A stretch of 55,152 nucleotides of DNA from an uncultured delta proteobacterium. Its GTDB lineage: Bacteria; Myxococcota_A; Polyangia; Polyangiales; Ga0077539. The stretch lies in the NCBI GenBank assembly GCA_903845045.1, contig CAIMWA010000464.1, forward strand, positions 1 through 55,152. Direction: 5' to 3'. The first letter of the stretch is position 1; every line of letters begins with the position of its first letter. The notes under the pieces are model-generated. The model ran no database searches. It was not told where the DNA came from and saw nothing but the letters and a program-made list of their open reading frames with translations. Below are positions 1-9,461 of the stretch, piece by piece. A program made the translations under genes and the position numbers.

Positions 1-196
1 CGCCCACCCGGAGCATCACGAAGAGCAGCGACGGGGTCATGCCCGCGCTCACCGCCTCGAGACGCGCGGCGCCACGCAGGCACCCGTAGGAGAGCGCGAG
101 GCACAGCACCATCCACACGGCGTAGAGCCACCGGCGGCGCCCCATGGACGCCACGCGGCGCGAGATCAGCCAGAGGAAGAGAAGGTCAACGCCCAT
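1..196 (-). CDS. Partial membrane protein, N-terminal 65 residues
   Basis: Only the N-terminal part is present; the gene runs off the left edge. Reading from ATG at 196, the product begins [14 protein letters not shown] and then has a hydrophobic stretch ([17 protein letters not shown], about residues 23-39) that looks like a transmembrane helix. A second weakly hydrophobic stretch starts near residue 54. The start lies inside the end of lysS, overlapping it by 11 bp, so the two are probably co-transcribed and translationally coupled. The family is not recognisable from this fragment. An export or ABC permease component would be a common neighbour of lysS, but nothing here proves that. Confidence 0.55.
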   Translation of the reverse strand, partial: MGVDLLFLWLISRRVASMGRRRWLYAVWMVLCLALSYGCLRGAARLEAVSAGMTPSLLFVMLRVG

Positions 197-1799
197 CCGA
201 CTCGGGGCGCAGCAGCGGAAAGAGCACCACGTCGCGGATGCTCTTCTGGCCGGTGAGCAGCATCACGAGGCGGTCCACGCCGAGGCCGAAGCCCGCCGTC
301 GGCGGCATGCCGTAGCCGAGCGCGCGGATGTAGTCGTCGTCGAAGTCCATGGCCTCGTCGTCGCCGCGGGCGCGGTTCTGGAGCTGCGCGCGGAAGCGGG
401 CGGCCTGGTCGTCGGGGTCGTTGAGCTCGCTGAACGCGTTGGCGAGCTCGCGGCCCTCGACGAAGAGCTCGAAGCGGTCGGTGAACGTCACCGGATACGA
501 GGGGCCGTATTGCTCGTCCTGCTTCGAAGGGTCCTTCTTGCGGGCGAGCGGCGAGACGTCGAAGGGGTAGTCGACGATGAACACCGGAACGCTGCGCGCG
601 CCGTCGGCGGTGCGGTAGTCGGTCGTGAGATGCCCCTCGGCGAAGACCTCGAAGAGCGCGAAGAGGAACTCCCCGAAGGTGTGGGCCTTGAGCAGGTACG
701 ACCGCTCGTCCTTGGTGAGCTCGGTGCCGCGCACGAGCACCTCGCGAAAGTGGCCCCAGCCCGGGCTCGGATGACCATCGGCCCAGGGCGCCGAGAGCGC
801 GGGGTGCCGCGCGGCGAAGGCGTGGGTCACGGCGTCGAGCATGCGCACGCGCTTCCACGGCCGCGCGAGGTCGTAGCCGCGGCCGTCGGCGAACTGCGGA
901 AAGCGCGCGACGAGCTTCGCGTCGGCGTGGCCGACGAGCTCCTCGGTCTCGTCCATGAGCTCCCGGTACGTCGCGTACGCCTGGTAGAACTCGAGGATCG
1001 TGAACTCGGGGTTGTGCCGCGTGGAGATGCCCTCGTTGCGCCACACGCGCCCGATCTCGTAGACGCGGTCGAGGCCGCCGACGATCAAGCGCTTGAGATA
1101 CAGCTCCGGAGCGACGCGGAGGTACAGCGACAGGTCGAGGGCGTTGTGGTGCGTGGTGAAGGGCTTCGCCGTCGCGCCGCCGCGGAGCGAGTTCAGCGTC
1201 GGCGTCTCGACCTCGACGAAGTCCCGCGCGTCGAGCCACTCGCGCAGCGCCGTGACGATGAGCGACCGCGCGCGGAACACCGCCCCGACCTCGGCGTGGT
1301 TCGCGATGAGGTCGGCGTAGCGCTGGCGGTACCGCGTCTCGAGCTCGCTGAGCCCGAACCACTCGCTCGGAATGGGCGTGAAGCTCTTGGTGAGCGGCCG
1401 CAGGCTCTTCGCGAGCACCGACAGCTCGAGCAGGCGCGTGCGCATGGCCGGTCCCTCGACGAGCACGATGTCGCCGAGGTCGAGCTCCTTCAGCAGCGCG
1501 AAGTCGTCGCCGAGGTCCCGAGCCGAGCAGAAGAGCTGGATCTCGCCGCTCCCGTCGCGGAGCTTCACGAAGACCAGCTTGCCGGTGTCTCGCAGCGCGA
1601 TCACGCGCCCGGCGACGCGGTAGGTCACGCCCGCCGGGTCGGCGTTGAACGCCTCCTTCTGCGCCTCGTGGGCCGCGCGAACGCTCGCGACGGAGTGCAG
1701 CGGACCGGTGTCGTTGCCGAAGGGTTGGTGGCCGCGGGCTCGCCACGCCTCGCCCTTGGCGCGACGCACGGCCTCCAGCGTGTGCTCTGAATCACTCAT
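186..1799 (-). CDS. lysS: Lysine--tRNA ligase (class II)
   Basis: Charges tRNA-Lys with lysine in the cytoplasm. The 537-residue length fits bacterial LysRS. An N-terminal OB-fold anticodon-binding domain (about residues 60-150, [20 protein letters not shown]) is followed by the class II catalytic domain. Motif 2 is visible at about 246-266 ([14 protein letters not shown] then RHNPEFT), and motif 3 at about 503-517 ([15 protein letters not shown]). The N-terminus is about 40 residues longer than the shortest LysRS. The gene sits 39 bp downstream of prfB on the same strand and overlaps the next gene, suggesting a translation-related operon. Identification is secure. Confidence 0.96.
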   Translation of the reverse strand: MSDSEHTLEAVRRAKGEAWRARGHQPFGNDTGPLHSVASVRAAHEAQKEAFNADPAGVTYRVAGRVIALRDTGKLVFVKLRDGSGEIQLFCSARDLGDDFALLKELDLGDIVLVEGPAMRTRLLELSVLAKSLRPLTKSFTPIPSEWFGLSELETRYRQRYADLIANHAEVGAVFRARSLIVTALREWLDARDFVEVETPTLNSLRGGATAKPFTTHHNALDLSLYLRVAPELYLKRLIVGGLDRVYEIGRVWRNEGISTRHNPEFTILEFYQAYATYRELMDETEELVGHADAKLVARFPQFADGRGYDLARPWKRVRMLDAVTHAFAARHPALSAPWADGHPSPGWGHFREVLVRGTELTKDERSYLLKAHTFGEFLFALFEVFAEGHLTTDYRTADGARSVPVFIVDYPFDVSPLARKKDPSKQDEQYGPSYPVTFTDRFELFVEGRELANAFSELNDPDDQAARFRAQLQNRARGDDEAMDFDDDYIRALGYGMPPTAGFGLGVDRLVMLLTGQKSIRDVVLFPLLRPESDGR

Positions 1800-1838
1800 C
1801 GTTGACGCGGCGGTTCATACCGGCGCGCGCGCGCCGTG

Positions 1839-2955
1839 TCACGCACCCGCGGTCTTGCGCTTCATCGCGTCGAGCAGCGACGACTCGATGAACGGGTCGA
1901 GGTCGCCGTCGAGCACCGCGCTGATGTTGCCGGTCTCGTGCTCGGTGCGAAGGTCCTTCACGAGCTGGTACGGGGCCATCACGTACGACCGGATCTGGTG
2001 CCCGAAGGCGATGTCGGTCTTGTTGGCCTCGAACTTCCCCTTGAACGCGTCCTCGCGCTTCTGCTTCTCGAGGGCGTAGAGCTTGCCCTTGAGGGCCTTG
2101 AGCGCGATGCGCGTGTTCTCGAGCTGCGAGCGCTCGCTCTGGCACTTCACCACGATGCCCGTGGCCTTGTGCGTGAGGCGCACCGCGGTCTCGACCTTGT
2201 TCACGTTCTGGCCGCCCTTGCCGCCCGAACGGAACGTGTCGCGGTCGTAGTCGCCGTCCTTGATCTCGATCTCGAAGTCGTCGTCGAGGTCGGGGACCAC
2301 GGCCACCGCCGCGAAGGCCGTCTGGCGCCGCGCGTTGGCGTCGAAGGGGCTGATGCGCACGAGGCGATGCACGCCGTTCTCGTGCTTGAGGTACCCGAAC
2401 GCGTTGGGGCCCGACACCTCGAGCGACACGCTCTTGAGGCCGGCCTCCTCGCCCTCGGTCTCGTCGAGGAGCTTCACCGTGAACCCGCGCTTCTCGGCCC
2501 AGCGGCCGTACATGCGCAGGAGCATCTGGCACCAGTCCATGGCATCGACGCCGCCGGCGCCGGCGTTGATCTCGACGATGGCGTCGACGCGGTCCTCGGG
2601 CTCCGAGAGCATCTGCTCGAGCTCGAGCTTGCGCGTGCGCGTCTCGAGGGAGCCCGCCATGGTCGCCACGTCGGCGGCCACGGAGTCGTCGCTCTCCATC
2701 GCCGCGAGCTCGAGCAGCTCCGAGGCGTCGGCCACCTCGCGCTGCAGCGACTCCACGGCCTGGACCATCGCTTCCTTGTCGGCCCGCTCCTTCAGGAGCT
2801 TCTGGCTCGTCGGCCGCGTCCAGAAGTCTGGATCGGCGCTCTCGGCATCAATTTCCTCCACGCGCTTCTTCAGCCTCGGGAGGTCAAAGATGCCTCCCGA
2901 GGTTCTCCGCCCGGCGGCGGAGTTCCTCTAACTCGTTACGGGTGTCGCTGATCAT
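1839..2955 (-). CDS. prfB: Peptide chain release factor 2, expressed by +1 frameshift
   Basis: Recognises UGA and UAA stop codons and releases the peptide. The gene has two frames: 2955-2887 encodes the first 23 residues ([20 protein letters not shown]...), then an in-frame TGA at 2886-2884. Skipping one base continues at GAC (2885) through to 1839, giving 371 residues, the normal RF2 length. The SPF anticodon-like tripeptide falls at about residues 202-204 and the peptidyl-hydrolysing GGQ at about 247-249 ([11 protein letters not shown]), close to the E. coli positions. An annotation starting at 2861 would wrongly lose the N-terminal 31 residues. Expression should be autoregulated by RF2 abundance. 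Confidence 0.95.
2883..2898 (-). promoter_or_regulatory. prfB programmed +1 frameshift signal
   Basis: Read on the minus strand the site is GGGAGGCATCTTTGAC. It has the three known parts of the RF2 recoding element: a Shine-Dalgarno-like GGGAGG, a three-base spacer (CAT), the slippery CTT, and a UGA stop followed by C, a poor termination context. When RF2 is scarce the ribosome pauses at UGA and slips one base forward. The match to the canonical AGGGGGTATCTTTGAC arrangement is nearly exact. Confidence 0.95.
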
Positions 2956-3008
2956 GGCGCCGAAGCCACTACCAACGGACCGCCCCCGCGGTCAATCGCC
3001 GAGCGCGC

Positions 3009-4409
3009 TCAGACCTTGATCGGCGGCCACGTCGCCGGCGGCGGAACCATCGAAGCCCGCTCCACCTCGGCGAGGCGCGCGTCGACCATGCGGAAGCGCT
3101 CGGCCAGCGCGCGCACGAACGCGCCGGTGTGCGAGTAGAGGCCGATCTGCTCGATGAGCAGGTCGCGGGTCACGCGCATCACCGTCAGCGCCTCGATGGC
3201 CTCGATGCTCGCCGTGCGCGGCTTCGCCGTGAAGACCGCGGTCTCGCCGAAGACCTCGCCGGGGCCGAGCTCGCGAAGCACCGTACGGATGCCGTCGGAC
3301 TCCTTGAAGACCGCCACGCGCCCGGTGACGATGATGTACGCGGCCTCGCCCGCGTCGCCCTCGGTCACGACACGCGCGCCTGCGGCGAAGTGCTCCAGCG
3401 GAAAGCGGTCGATGCCGCGGAGGTGCCGCTCCAGCTCGGCGTGCAGCTCCATCACGCTGTCGAAGCGCTCCGAGGGCTTGCTGGAGAGCGCCTTCATCGC
3501 CGTACGGCACAGCCCCTCCGGCAACCCGAGGTGCGGCGCACGCTCGCGAGGCGGCTGCACGGCGCCGCCGGCGGCGTCCCAGAGCACCGCCATCATCGAC
3601 TCGCCCCGGTGCGGAGGACGCCCGGTGAGCATCTCGTAGAGCACCGCCCCGAGCAGGTACACGTCGGTGCGCGCGTCGATGCCGTCGATGAGGCCGATGG
3701 CCTGCTCCGGGGCCATGTACGCAGGCGTTCCGAAGACGTTCATGCGCCCGGTGCCGTCGTCGTCGGCGAGGCGCTCCGGCGGGAGCACGTCGTCGCGGCC
3801 GAAGGCCACCGCGTCGACCACGCGCGCGACGCCCCAGTCCATGAGGTAGGCCTGCCCGAACTCGCCGACCATGATGTTCTCGGGCTTGATGTCGCAGTGC
3901 ACGACCCCGCGGGAGTGCGCGAAGGCGACGGCCTCGCAGATCTTGAGGAGCACCTGCACGAGCTTGTCGAGGCGACCCGAAGGCCAAGGGAGCCCCGCGG
4001 CGTCGTGGATGACCGCGAGCAGCGTGCGGCCCTCGACGAGCTTCATCGAGAACATCGGGAGCCCGTCGCTCCCTTCGCCGAGCAGGTGCACCGGCACGAT
4101 GCCCGGGTGCTCCAGCGCCCCGGTGACCTGCGCCTCGATGACGAAGCGGCTGAGCGCGCCCGGCCGCTCGGCGAGCGCCGAATGGATGGTCTTCACCGCG
4201 ACGTGACGACCGAGCCGGTGGTCGAGGGCCCGGTGCACGGCGCCCATGCCGCCGCGCGCCACGAGGCCGAGGTCGCGGTACGGCTCGCAGAACGCACGGA
4301 CCGACGCGCCAGGGTCCGGAGCCGACGCGAGGGCCCGCGACTCCATCGAGTCGATGGCCAGCGTCGTCATCGATTCGACGGCCACGTCTTCGTCGCGCAG
4401 GGATTTCAC
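3009..4409 (-). CDS. Hanks-type Ser/Thr kinase with C-terminal cyclic-nucleotide-binding domain
   Basis: 466 residues with a GTG start. The kinase domain has a glycine-rich loop (LVARGGMGAVHRA, about 49-61), the ATP lysine in VAVKTI (about 73), a catalytic loop HCDIKPEN (171-178), DWG (191-193) in place of DFG, and APE (233-235). Cysteine replaces the usual arginine before the catalytic aspartate, making it a non-RD kinase. Residues about 335-430 form a cNMP-binding fold whose phosphate-binding cassette is complete (GEVFGETA at 384-391, PRTAS at 397-401), so cAMP or cGMP binding is plausible. No transmembrane segment is visible, so it is probably cytoplasmic. Substrates are unknown. Confidence 0.88.
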   Translation of the reverse strand: MKSLRDEDVAVESMTTLAIDSMESRALASAPDPGASVRAFCEPYRDLGLVARGGMGAVHRALDHRLGRHVAVKTIHSALAERPGALSRFVIEAQVTGALEHPGIVPVHLLGEGSDGLPMFSMKLVEGRTLLAVIHDAAGLPWPSGRLDKLVQVLLKICEAVAFAHSRGVVHCDIKPENIMVGEFGQAYLMDWGVARVVDAVAFGRDDVLPPERLADDDGTGRMNVFGTPAYMAPEQAIGLIDGIDARTDVYLLGAVLYEMLTGRPPHRGESMMAVLWDAAGGAVQPPRERAPHLGLPEGLCRTAMKALSSKPSERFDSVMELHAELERHLRGIDRFPLEHFAAGARVVTEGDAGEAAYIIVTGRVAVFKESDGIRTVLRELGPGEVFGETAVFTAKPRTASIEAIEALTVMRVTRDLLIEQIGLYSHTGAFVRALAERFRMVDARLAEVERASMVPPPATWPPIKV

Positions 4410-4418
4410 GACGGAAAG

Positions 4419-4448
4419 AAGCTACGCCGATCGACGGCGCGCGGTCCA
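4419..4448 (-). promoter_or_regulatory. Possible sigma-70 promoter for the kinase gene
   Basis: On the minus strand TGGACC (4448-4443) and TAGCTT (4424-4419) are separated by 18 bases, and the GTG start is at 4409. Each box matches four of six consensus positions. This is the only candidate in the 55-bp gap and is weak. Confidence 0.3.
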
Positions 4449-4464
4449 CCCCGATGACGAGGCG

Positions 4465-5949
4465 TCAGGCCTTGGGCTTCTCCCAGGGGCGCCAGACCGC
4501 GAGGCCGATGAGCGCCGCGAGCGCCGTGATCACCGCCACGCCGCGCGAGGTCGGGCGACCGGGCCGCAACGGATCCCCCGACAGCGCGACGGGGCCGTGC
4601 TCCACGGGGTCCATCGCCGCCGACGTGGGGGTGGGAGCCGGCGCGGGCGGCGGCTGCACCGGCTGCGACGGGGGAAAGTCCGGCGTCGACGGAGCGACGG
4701 TCTGCGGCGTGGGCGGAACGTAGCCGTTGCAGTCGCGCGCGCAGAGCGTGTGCGCCGCGCCGTCGGAGCTGGCGCCGCAGCGGTTGTCGACGGCACCCCA
4801 GCGCGACGGGTCGCCGGCGACGGTGAGGTCCCGCACGCGGCTCCCGCAGAACGCGTTGCCCCGCAGCGCCGCGGTGACGCAGCGGGCGCCGGTGGTGTAG
4901 GCGTCGTGCGCAGCCGCGCGGCAGGCCGCGGAGAACGCCACGACATCATCGGGCGTCGAGATCGAGTGCTCGTACGCGAGCTCCCGGCCGGTCGCGCGCC
5001 GCTTGGCGGTCTCGCCGGTGACGGGGCAGGAATAATTGGGCACGCAGCCAGGAATGCCCAGCGCGTCCATGATCTCCGGTCCGCAGTGCCGAACGTAGGT
5101 GTCGAAGCGCGCCTGGTCGGCACCGGCGTCGGCGCCGCCGGAGCGCGCGCGGATCACCGCGCCGCGGGCGCGCTCGTCGCCGAGCCACCCCTCGTGCACG
5201 GTGCATCCGCCGCAGCCCGACGAATAGAACATCAGCGTCCCCGGCTGCAGGCCCGCGATGCTGGGAGCGCAGATGCAGGGGTCCCACGGTCCCGACGCGG
5301 CGCCGATGCCCGACGCCGTGACGTCGCCGAGCACCGCGGCGCGGTCGAGGTCACCGAAGGCGTTCTCGATGAGCAGCGGCATCGCGTCGCACGCCGCGAC
5401 GCCCACGCCGCCGCCGAGGAACTGCGACCGGAGCACCACCACCCCGCGGCTCGCGAGCTCCGCGGGGCCCGCGCACGCGCCGGCGTCGCTGGCGCCGAAG
5501 GAGATCCCGACGCGGTCGCGGGTGAAGTGCCCGCGCTGCACGCGCACGCCCTCGCTCGCCTCGACGCGAAGGCCGATGCGCGCGTCGACGGCGGTGTCGT
5601 CGTACAGCGTGACGTCGTGGGCGCGCAGAAGCCGAAACGCCGTGCCGCCCTCCTGGGTCTGCACGTTGCGCACGACGATGTCGTCGCCCGCCACCTCGAC
5701 GGCCACGCCGGCGCCGCGGATGGTGTGCTGCTTGCCGTCGAAGGTCGCCCCGCGCCCGGTGATGCGCACGCAGGTCGCGGCGCGCGTCGCGTCGAGGTCG
5801 GCGCTCAGCTCGACGCCGGCGTTCTCGGCCGCGAGCGCCGTCGTGCACGTCTCGCAGGTCGAGCACGGGGTCAGGTACTGCGCCTGCGCCACCGCGGGTG
5901 CGAGCGAGACCGCGGCCACCGCCGCAACGATCCGAAGCACGTCCTTCAT
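4465..5949 (-). CDS. Exported right-handed beta-helix protein with C-terminal membrane anchor
   Basis: 494 residues, start chosen at 5949 because MKDVLRIVAAVAAVSLAPAV gives a clear signal peptide ending at AQA. Residues about 30-260 contain repeating short strands rich in V, G, D and N (for example GRGATFDGKQHTIRG and VAVEVAGDDIVVRNV), the pattern of parallel beta-helix proteins. A run of cysteines follows the signal peptide (CSTCETC) and more are scattered later. The C-terminus has a proline-rich linker (about 430-460), then a hydrophobic helix (GVAVITALAALIGLAVW) and a short basic tail, so the protein is probably tethered. It overlaps purD by 4 bp (ATGA). Substrate or activity cannot be assigned. 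Confidence 0.75.
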   Translation of the reverse strand: MKDVLRIVAAVAAVSLAPAVAQAQYLTPCSTCETCTTALAAENAGVELSADLDATRAATCVRITGRGATFDGKQHTIRGAGVAVEVAGDDIVVRNVQTQEGGTAFRLLRAHDVTLYDDTAVDARIGLRVEASEGVRVQRGHFTRDRVGISFGASDAGACAGPAELASRGVVVLRSQFLGGGVGVAACDAMPLLIENAFGDLDRAAVLGDVTASGIGAASGPWDPCICAPSIAGLQPGTLMFYSSGCGGCTVHEGWLGDERARGAVIRARSGGADAGADQARFDTYVRHCGPEIMDALGIPGCVPNYSCPVTGETAKRRATGRELAYEHSISTPDDVVAFSAACRAAAHDAYTTGARCVTAALRGNAFCGSRVRDLTVAGDPSRWGAVDNRCGASSDGAAHTLCARDCNGYVPPTPQTVAPSTPDFPPSQPVQPPPAPAPTPTSAAMDPVEHGPVALSGDPLRPGRPTSRGVAVITALAALIGLAVWRPWEKPKA

Positions 5950-7205
5950 TCCTGCGCAGGCTCCTCTCCGATGTCGCGGCGATGAAGCGCCGCGGGCCAC
6001 CCGACGCGCGCCACGGCGGCGTACGCGAGCGTCGCAGCCTCCCGCGGGCCAGCGCCCCGCGCAACGACCGACAGCACCCTCCCGCCGGCGGACCGGAGCA
6101 CGCCGTCGGCGTCGCGCCTCGGTCCGCCGTGGAGCACCGTGGCGCCGGTCGCCTCGGCGGCGTTGAGGCCGGTGATCGCATCGCCGGTGCGCGGCTCGCC
6201 GGGGTACCCCGGAGCCGCGAGCACGACGCACGTCGCCGCGCCCTCGAAGCGCAGCGCCGGAGCGCCGTCGGCTGCAGGGTCGAGGAGGTCGAGCACGTCG
6301 CCCTGCCACCGCGCGAGCAGCGCCTGGCACTCGGGGTCACCGAAGCGGACGTTGTATTCGAGGAGCTTCGGCCCCGCGGGCGTGAGCATGAGGCCGGCGT
6401 AGAGCACGCCCTCGAAGGGCGCTCCCTCGGACCGCATCGCCTCCAGCGTCGGACCCACGATGCGCTCCATCACGTCGGCCACGAGCGCCGGCGTCTCGCT
6501 TGGGTGCGGCGAGATCGCTCCCATGCCGCCGGTGTTCGGGCCGGTGCCGCCGTCGCCCACGCGCTTGTAGTCCATCGCCGTCGCGAGGAAGTGCGCGCGG
6601 CCGCCGCGGGCGAGCGCGAAGAGGCTCATCTCCGGGCCCGTGAGGCACTCCTCGACGATGACCGTCGCGCCCGCGTCGCCGAAGCGTCGCGCGCGCAGCG
6701 CCTCGTCGACCGCCGCGACGCCCTCCTCCACGGTCGCGGCCACGGTGACGCCCTTGCCGGCCGCAAGCCCGTCGGCCTTCACGACGATGGGCGCGCCTTG
6801 CGAGCGCACGTACGCCGCGGCCTCGTCGGCGTCGGTGAACGTTCGGTACGCCGCCGTCGGGATGGCGTGCCGCGCGCAGAGGTCCTTGAGGTAACGCTTC
6901 GAGCCCTCGAGGCGCGCCGCCGCCGCGCTCGGACCGAACGCCGCGATGCCGCGCTCGCGCAGACGGTCGGCGAGGCCCAGCACGAGCGGCGCTTCGGGGC
7001 CGATGACCACGAGGTCGGCGCGCTCGGCGACGGCGAGCGCCACCAGCGCGTCGACGTCCGAGGCCGACACCGGGACGCACCGCGCGATCGCCGCGATGCC
7101 AGGATTCCCGGGCGCCGCGATGAGGGCGGTGCAGCGGGGCGACGAGGCGATGGCGCGTGCCAGGGCGTGTTCCCGGGCTCCGCTGCCGACGAGGAGGATG
7201 CGCAC
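5946..7205 (-). CDS. purD: Phosphoribosylamine--glycine ligase
   Basis: Catalyses the second step of purine synthesis, ATP-dependent joining of glycine to phosphoribosylamine. At 419 residues it is full length. The N-terminal domain begins MRILLVGSGAREHALA, the ATP-grasp region holds GSKRYLKDLC and TGPNTGGMGAISP, and the metal-binding segment reads LEYNVRFGDPECQ. Its stop overlaps the start of the downstream beta-helix gene (ATGA), which ties a housekeeping purine gene to an exported protein in one transcript. Confident call. Confidence 0.95.
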   Translation of the reverse strand: MRILLVGSGAREHALARAIASSPRCTALIAAPGNPGIAAIARCVPVSASDVDALVALAVAERADLVVIGPEAPLVLGLADRLRERGIAAFGPSAAAARLEGSKRYLKDLCARHAIPTAAYRTFTDADEAAAYVRSQGAPIVVKADGLAAGKGVTVAATVEEGVAAVDEALRARRFGDAGATVIVEECLTGPEMSLFALARGGRAHFLATAMDYKRVGDGGTGPNTGGMGAISPHPSETPALVADVMERIVGPTLEAMRSEGAPFEGVLYAGLMLTPAGPKLLEYNVRFGDPECQALLARWQGDVLDLLDPAADGAPALRFEGAATCVVLAAPGYPGEPRTGDAITGLNAAEATGATVLHGGPRRDADGVLRSAGGRVLSVVARGAGPREAATLAYAAVARVGWPAALHRRDIGEEPAQE

Positions 7206-7246
7206 GCGCTCTCGTTACCATCGTTCGCCGCCGCGGCGGAACCCGC

Positions 7247-8572
7247 TCAGAAGCTGTAGGCGCCGGAGTAGACCAGGAACACGCGGTACTGCGACCCCGT
7301 CGAGACCCGCGGATCGTAGGTGCCGCGCTGCAGGTCGACGCCGGCCACGGTGGCGCTGCCGACGGCGCCCACGACGCCGAGCTGCGACGACGTATGGCGG
7401 CTGACGAAGCTCACGCCGAGGGTTCCGCCGGCGAGGCTGACGTGGTCCTCGCCGCCCTGCGCGGCGGTCGGAACGTCTGCGGGCGAGAGGTCCGTGAAGA
7501 AGCCCGCGCGCAGCGGGATCGACGGGCGGAGGTAGTACTCGACGCCGACGGCGCAGTTGACCACCGCGTGATGCACGACGTCCTGGTCGAGGGACGGATC
7601 CGCCGTCGACCGAAACGCGGTGTACGTGACCGGGAGGTACAGCGCGACGTCCGCTGCGACGGCGAAGCGCCCGCGCCGCGCCCACGCCACGCCGAGGGCG
7701 ATGCGCGCCGGCATGACGCTGCGGGTCTCGACCTCGAGGTCCGACGCGGCGAGCACCGACATGGTCCCGGCGCCGGCGGCAGGGATGAGCACCGCGCGGG
7801 TGAACGCCGTGCCCGACCCGAGGATGGGGACCGTCGGCGTGCGCACCGAGAGCCCCACGGTGAACCCTCGCAGCGGCTCCCAGCGCGCGCCCAGCGAGAA
7901 CACCGCGCCGAGGTCGCTCTGCGTGAGGTTCGCGGTGCGCTGGATGTACGACGCCCCCTGGCTCGCGCCCGACGTATCCGTGAGGTCGAGGTCCGTCGAC
8001 GCCGAGTGGTAGGCGCCGTACACCGCGACGCCCACGGCGAGGCGATCGTTGATCCGGTAGGCCAGCGACGGACCGACGAGCAGCGTCGACTCGTCGGAGG
8101 TCACCGACACCGTGGTGTCGCCGTCGTGGAGCGTCGTGCGCTGCTCCGACCGCGCGCTCTGCGGCGCGAAGACGTTGAAGCCGAAGACCCACGGCGAAGG
8201 GTGCGCCGCGTCGTGGCGGCCGACGTGCATCAACGAGCTCGTCGCCGACGGCACGATGTTCACCGACGCGTACGAGAACGACGTGCCCGCCCCGTACGCG
8301 CCGACGGTCTGACCGCCGAGGACGCCGTAGAGGCTCGTCGAGAGCGACAGCGAATCGCCCTCGGCGAAGGCCGTCCCGGCGGGGTTGTAGAACGCACCGG
8401 CGGTGTCCTCGGCGAGCGCCGTCGCAGCGCCGCCCATGCCCGTGGCGCGTCCACCGATGGGATACGACTGGTAGTTCGTCTGCGCCGACGACACCGAGGC
8501 GCGCGCGAGGACGGACACGAGCGCACACGCCACCGCGACGGGACGGCGGTCAGTGCCGGTGACGCCGCGCAT
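7247..8572 (-). CDS. FadL/OmpP1/TodX-family outer-membrane transport protein
   Basis: 441 residues from ATG 8572. A signal peptide (VAVACALVSVLARASVSSA) precedes NYQSYPIGGRATGMGGAATA and TAGAFYNPAGTAFAEGDS, the hallmark N-terminal region of FadL-type long-chain fatty-acid or hydrophobe channels, where the NPAG segment belongs to the hatch. The rest alternates short amphipathic strands and ends in a terminal aromatic residue (SGAYSF), typical of outer-membrane barrels. The start overlaps the previous gene by 23 bp, so the two barrels are probably co-expressed. The substrate is inferred only as hydrophobic. Confidence 0.82.
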   Translation of the reverse strand: MRGVTGTDRRPVAVACALVSVLARASVSSAQTNYQSYPIGGRATGMGGAATALAEDTAGAFYNPAGTAFAEGDSLSLSTSLYGVLGGQTVGAYGAGTSFSYASVNIVPSATSSLMHVGRHDAAHPSPWVFGFNVFAPQSARSEQRTTLHDGDTTVSVTSDESTLLVGPSLAYRINDRLAVGVAVYGAYHSASTDLDLTDTSGASQGASYIQRTANLTQSDLGAVFSLGARWEPLRGFTVGLSVRTPTVPILGSGTAFTRAVLIPAAGAGTMSVLAASDLEVETRSVMPARIALGVAWARRGRFAVAADVALYLPVTYTAFRSTADPSLDQDVVHHAVVNCAVGVEYYLRPSIPLRAGFFTDLSPADVPTAAQGGEDHVSLAGGTLGVSFVSRHTSSQLGVVGAVGSATVAGVDLQRGTYDPRVSTGSQYRVFLVYSGAYSF

Positions 8573-9380
8573 GGGAGAGTCCTCCGTCGGTGTGGCCGAG
8601 GGCGCCGGGAGCGGCGGGTTCGGGCGCCGCCGTCGGCGCGGGGGGGGGAGGTGCCACGACGGGCACGGCGGCCGGGATTTCGGGCGAGGCCGGGGCGGCT
8701 CGTCGCGTCGCGGGCGCCTCAGGGAGGGCGGCGACGGCGGGCGTCGGCGCCTGGTGGACCGCGGCTGGCGGTGGCGGCGGCGGCGCGGGCTCCGGGGGAT
8801 CGTCACCGAGAAACGCGATGGCGATGCCGGCGGTGACGAAGGGCGCGTCGGCCCCATCGCCGTCGATGCCGACCACGTCGGCGAAGCGCACCGTGGGCCC
8901 GAGCGCGAGGCGGCGATGCAACGGCAGCAACCAGCCGACGGAGGCGGCTAGGACCAGGCGGCTGTCGCTCTCGGCGCCGGTGATGCCGAACGCCGCGTCG
9001 AGGTCCACGACGACGTGCCCGAAGCGCCGGGGGAGCGCCGGTGCCACGCGCACGCCCGCGCCGAACGTCGTGAGCGTTCCGTGCTCCAGCGTGGCGCCGG
9101 TGTTCGGGTCGACGCGTCCATCGCGCGCGGACCAGTTCGTGTACGACGCGAGCACGTGGACGCCGACGGGCCCGGCGATGCGCACGCCAGCGCGCAGCGC
9201 GAGGTGGTACCCGGCGCCGAAGCGGTCACCGGCGGGCCCCGGCAGCAGCGACGTCGGCGCGACGTCGGCCTGCAGCGCGAAGCGGGACTGCGCCGAGGCT
9301 GGAGCCCCGACGACGAAGACCGCGAGGGCCCACGCGCCCGCACCGCGGCCTCGACGCGCGGCCCCGCGATCCGACGCCAT
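8550..9380 (-). CDS. Outer-membrane beta-barrel protein with proline-rich C-terminal tail
   Basis: 276 residues from ATG 9380. The signal peptide (GAWALAVFVVGAPASA) ends before QSRFALQADVAP. About 160 residues of amphipathic strands follow (YHLALRAGVRIAGPVGVHVL, FGHVVVDLDAAFGITG, LPLHRRLALGPTVRF), consistent with an eight-stranded barrel. The last 80 residues are an Ala/Pro-rich low-complexity tail (EPAPPPPPPAAVHQAP) ending in RRHRH. Such tails often span or bind the periplasm or cell wall. Longer open frames upstream are shadows, because only the part from 9380 has export features. No specific function recognised. Confidence 0.72.
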   Translation of the reverse strand: MASDRGAARRGRGAGAWALAVFVVGAPASAQSRFALQADVAPTSLLPGPAGDRFGAGYHLALRAGVRIAGPVGVHVLASYTNWSARDGRVDPNTGATLEHGTLTTFGAGVRVAPALPRRFGHVVVDLDAAFGITGAESDSRLVLAASVGWLLPLHRRLALGPTVRFADVVGIDGDGADAPFVTAGIAIAFLGDDPPEPAPPPPPPAAVHQAPTPAVAALPEAPATRRAAPASPEIPAAVPVVAPPPPAPTAAPEPAAPGALGHTDGGLSHARRHRH

Positions 9381-9461
9381 GCCCGCGCCAGGACGACTCA
9401 CCGCCGCCGACGATACTTCGACCGGCGACGGGTTCGAAGGGAATCCGCGTACACTCTCTGC

